Source of the DNA: an uncultured Collinsella sp. | GTDB taxonomy: Bacteria > Actinomycetota > Coriobacteriia > Coriobacteriales > Coriobacteriaceae | Direction of reading: 5' to 3' | Assembly (NCBI GenBank): GCA_902495545.1 | Contig: CABUXM010000001.1 | Coordinates: 46,198-110,197, forward strand | DNA: 64,000 bases | Shown: one piece after another, positions 63,096 to 64,000 of the stretch | Layout of the letters: each line of letters starts with the position of its first letter | Numbering within the stretch: position 1 is the first letter of the stretch | Position numbers and translations under genes: made by a program | Notes under the pieces: generated by a model | Databases searched by the model: none | What the model was told of the DNA's origin: nothing | Seen by the model: the letters and a program-made list of their open reading frames with translations, nothing else

Positions 63096-63115
63096 CCGCC
63101 ATCTATCGCAGACGA

Positions 63116-63514
63116 CTAGTTGCCTTTGTGGAAGAGGTTTTTGATAACGGAGGGGATGCTCTTGGCGCCCTTGGCCGTCACATCGATAAAGTCGGGCGAA
63201 CGCACAAGCTTATCCTCGTCGACGTACTTGCGGACCGCGCGCAACGTCTCTTTGTCGTCGCGCGTCGAAAACGTAAAGTGACCGTTGTCCTTGGTGAAGA
63301 TGGCAAAACGCGTAATCTTCTTGGTGCCGCGCAAAACCTCGGCGGCGATGTAGTCGACCTCATCCCACGGGATTTGGATATAATCCTCGGGATTGCGCTC
63401 GTTATAGTACTCAAACGCCTTGTTTCCCACCATCACGTTACCGTGGCTGGTAAGCCCCATGAGGCAGGTCGCCGGCGTTGCCAGATCGACCGTGCTGTTC
63501 TGAGATTGCGCCAT
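63116..63514 (-). CDS. manO: DUF956 (ManO-like) protein
   Basis: ATG 63514, after GAGG-CGCGC, gives 132 residues. The pattern VDLATPATCLMGLTSHGNVMVGNKAFEYYNE, IQIPWDEVDYIAAEVL and FTKDNGHFTFSTRDDKETLRAV is typical of DUF956. The gene is regularly found last in mannose-family PTS operons (manLMN-manO), where a regulatory role has been proposed. It follows the EIID gene here, separated by 120 bp with a hairpin that may lower its expression. Confidence 0.88.
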   Translation of the reverse strand: MAQSQNSTVDLATPATCLMGLTSHGNVMVGNKAFEYYNERNPEDYIQIPWDEVDYIAAEVLRGTKKITRFAIFTKDNGHFTFSTRDDKETLRAVRKYVDEDKLVRSPDFIDVTAKGAKSIPSVIKNLFHKGN

Positions 63515-63542
63515 GCGCGCCTCGCCCTCCAAATAAAACAAT

Positions 63543-63578
63543 CGGACCGCATCCAGTGTACCCACCGGGTGCGGTCCG
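63543..63578 (-). terminator. Intercistronic hairpin between EIID and DUF956 genes
   Basis: CGGACCGCAT pairs with GTGCGGTCCG (one G-U) across 16 bases. The minus strand continues ATTGTTTTATTT, so partial termination is plausible. Confidence 0.6.
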
Positions 63579-63634
63579 TTTCAATGGCTCAAAAGCCCTT
63601 GCCTAGCAATTCTCGGTCTTAAGCCGAAGCGTAC

Positions 63635-64000
63635 TTACATGAAGCCGCAGAAGCGACCGATGATGCCGACGGCGAAGAGAGCCAGGATGATGACGATCGG
63701 GCTGACCTTCTTCTTGAGGAGCTTGCAGACCAGCAGGGTCAGGCACACGGCGGCAAGGCCGGGGATGAGCTGATCGAGGTTGGCCTGAAGCGTGGTGACC
63801 TTCATCTGATCAAGGGCGGTAGCACCGACGGAGTTGTACATCGTCAGCGCTTCCTTGATACCCTCGGAACCGGAGGGCAGGCTAGCCCAGTCGATAAAGG
63901 CGCCAGCAGACTGCTTGACCGTGGAGACGATCGGGGTGAAGGAAATGGACACCCAGCGCTCGACCAGGGCGCCGATGATGAACATACCCAGGATGGAAGC
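63635..64000 (-). CDS. PTS mannose/fructose/sorbose-family EIID, C-terminal part
   Basis: The frame runs into the right window edge; 121 codons are visible. ASILGMFIIGALVERWVSISF, ALDQMKVTTLQANLDQLIPG and the two C-terminal helices (LAAVCLTLLVCKLL, VIILALFAVGIIGRFCGFM) match the end of EIID proteins. EIID forms the membrane channel with EIIC and imports mannose, glucose or related sugars. The preceding EIIC and EIIAB genes should lie beyond 64000 on the same strand. Confidence 0.9.
   Translation of the reverse strand, partial: ASILGMFIIGALVERWVSISFTPIVSTVKQSAGAFIDWASLPSGSEGIKEALTMYNSVGATALDQMKVTTLQANLDQLIPGLAAVCLTLLVCKLLKKKVSPIVIILALFAVGIIGRFCGFM

Overview
The window looks like chromosomal DNA of a Coriobacteriia gut anaerobe, most likely Collinsella or a close relative. 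This is an inference from protein character, GC-rich codon use, an actinobacterial pknB/fha/pstP/rodA-pbpA cell-wall signalling cluster, a single-chain pyruvate:ferredoxin oxidoreductase and several PTS systems. Nothing was searched against a database.

Layout. 0-6.7 kb: an RmuC-like start, a nucleotidyltransferase/HTH pair resembling a toxin-antitoxin module, small membrane proteins, rubrerythrin, a cluster-less MutY homologue with an Rrf2 regulator, tRNA-Asp and a phosphoesterase. 6.7-14.8 kb: two paralogous LytS/LytTR two-component pairs, one in an operon with a glycosyltransferase, flanking an MFS carrier and a zinc phospholipase-like protein. 14.9-21.9 kb: amidohydrolase, APC carrier, a C39-like membrane protein, carbamate kinase and a DUF3830 protein. 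22.0-27.3 kb: an AAA/DUF4143 ATPase behind three direct repeats, then nifJ. 27.8-34.0 kb: an AT-richer island flanked by two copies of the 3' end of an FHA gene. It carries a radical SAM/SPASM maturase, two Cys/Asp-patterned precursor peptides, a 35-residue membrane peptide and an ABC exporter, and is the best candidate for an undescribed system here. 34-42 kb: a kinase/FHA/anchored-protein operon, recR, ybaB and dnaX. 42-53 kb: kinase, fhaA, fhaB, pstP, a natural RodA-PbpA fusion and PASTA kinase pknB. 53-59.3 kb: a LacI/DeoR-controlled PTS sugar operon whose gene content resembles the D-allose operon of Listeria. 59.4-62.8 kb: a tRNA-Arg-associated island bounded by a 112-bp direct repeat, with a truncated AAA gene behind three direct repeats and an EcoRII-like restriction-modification pair. 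The window ends in a mannose-family PTS (DUF956 protein, EIID).

Three patterns recur. First, long inverted-repeat elements lie in the 3' regions of minus-strand genes (2.2, 3.2, 5.9 and 23.7 kb); two belong to near-identical 3' cassettes that end in the same GTGCCGCCCC terminator. Second, the two AAA/DUF4143-type genes are both preceded by three direct repeats with a 33-34 bp period. Third, both islands are marked by duplicated host sequence and neither contains a visible integrase.
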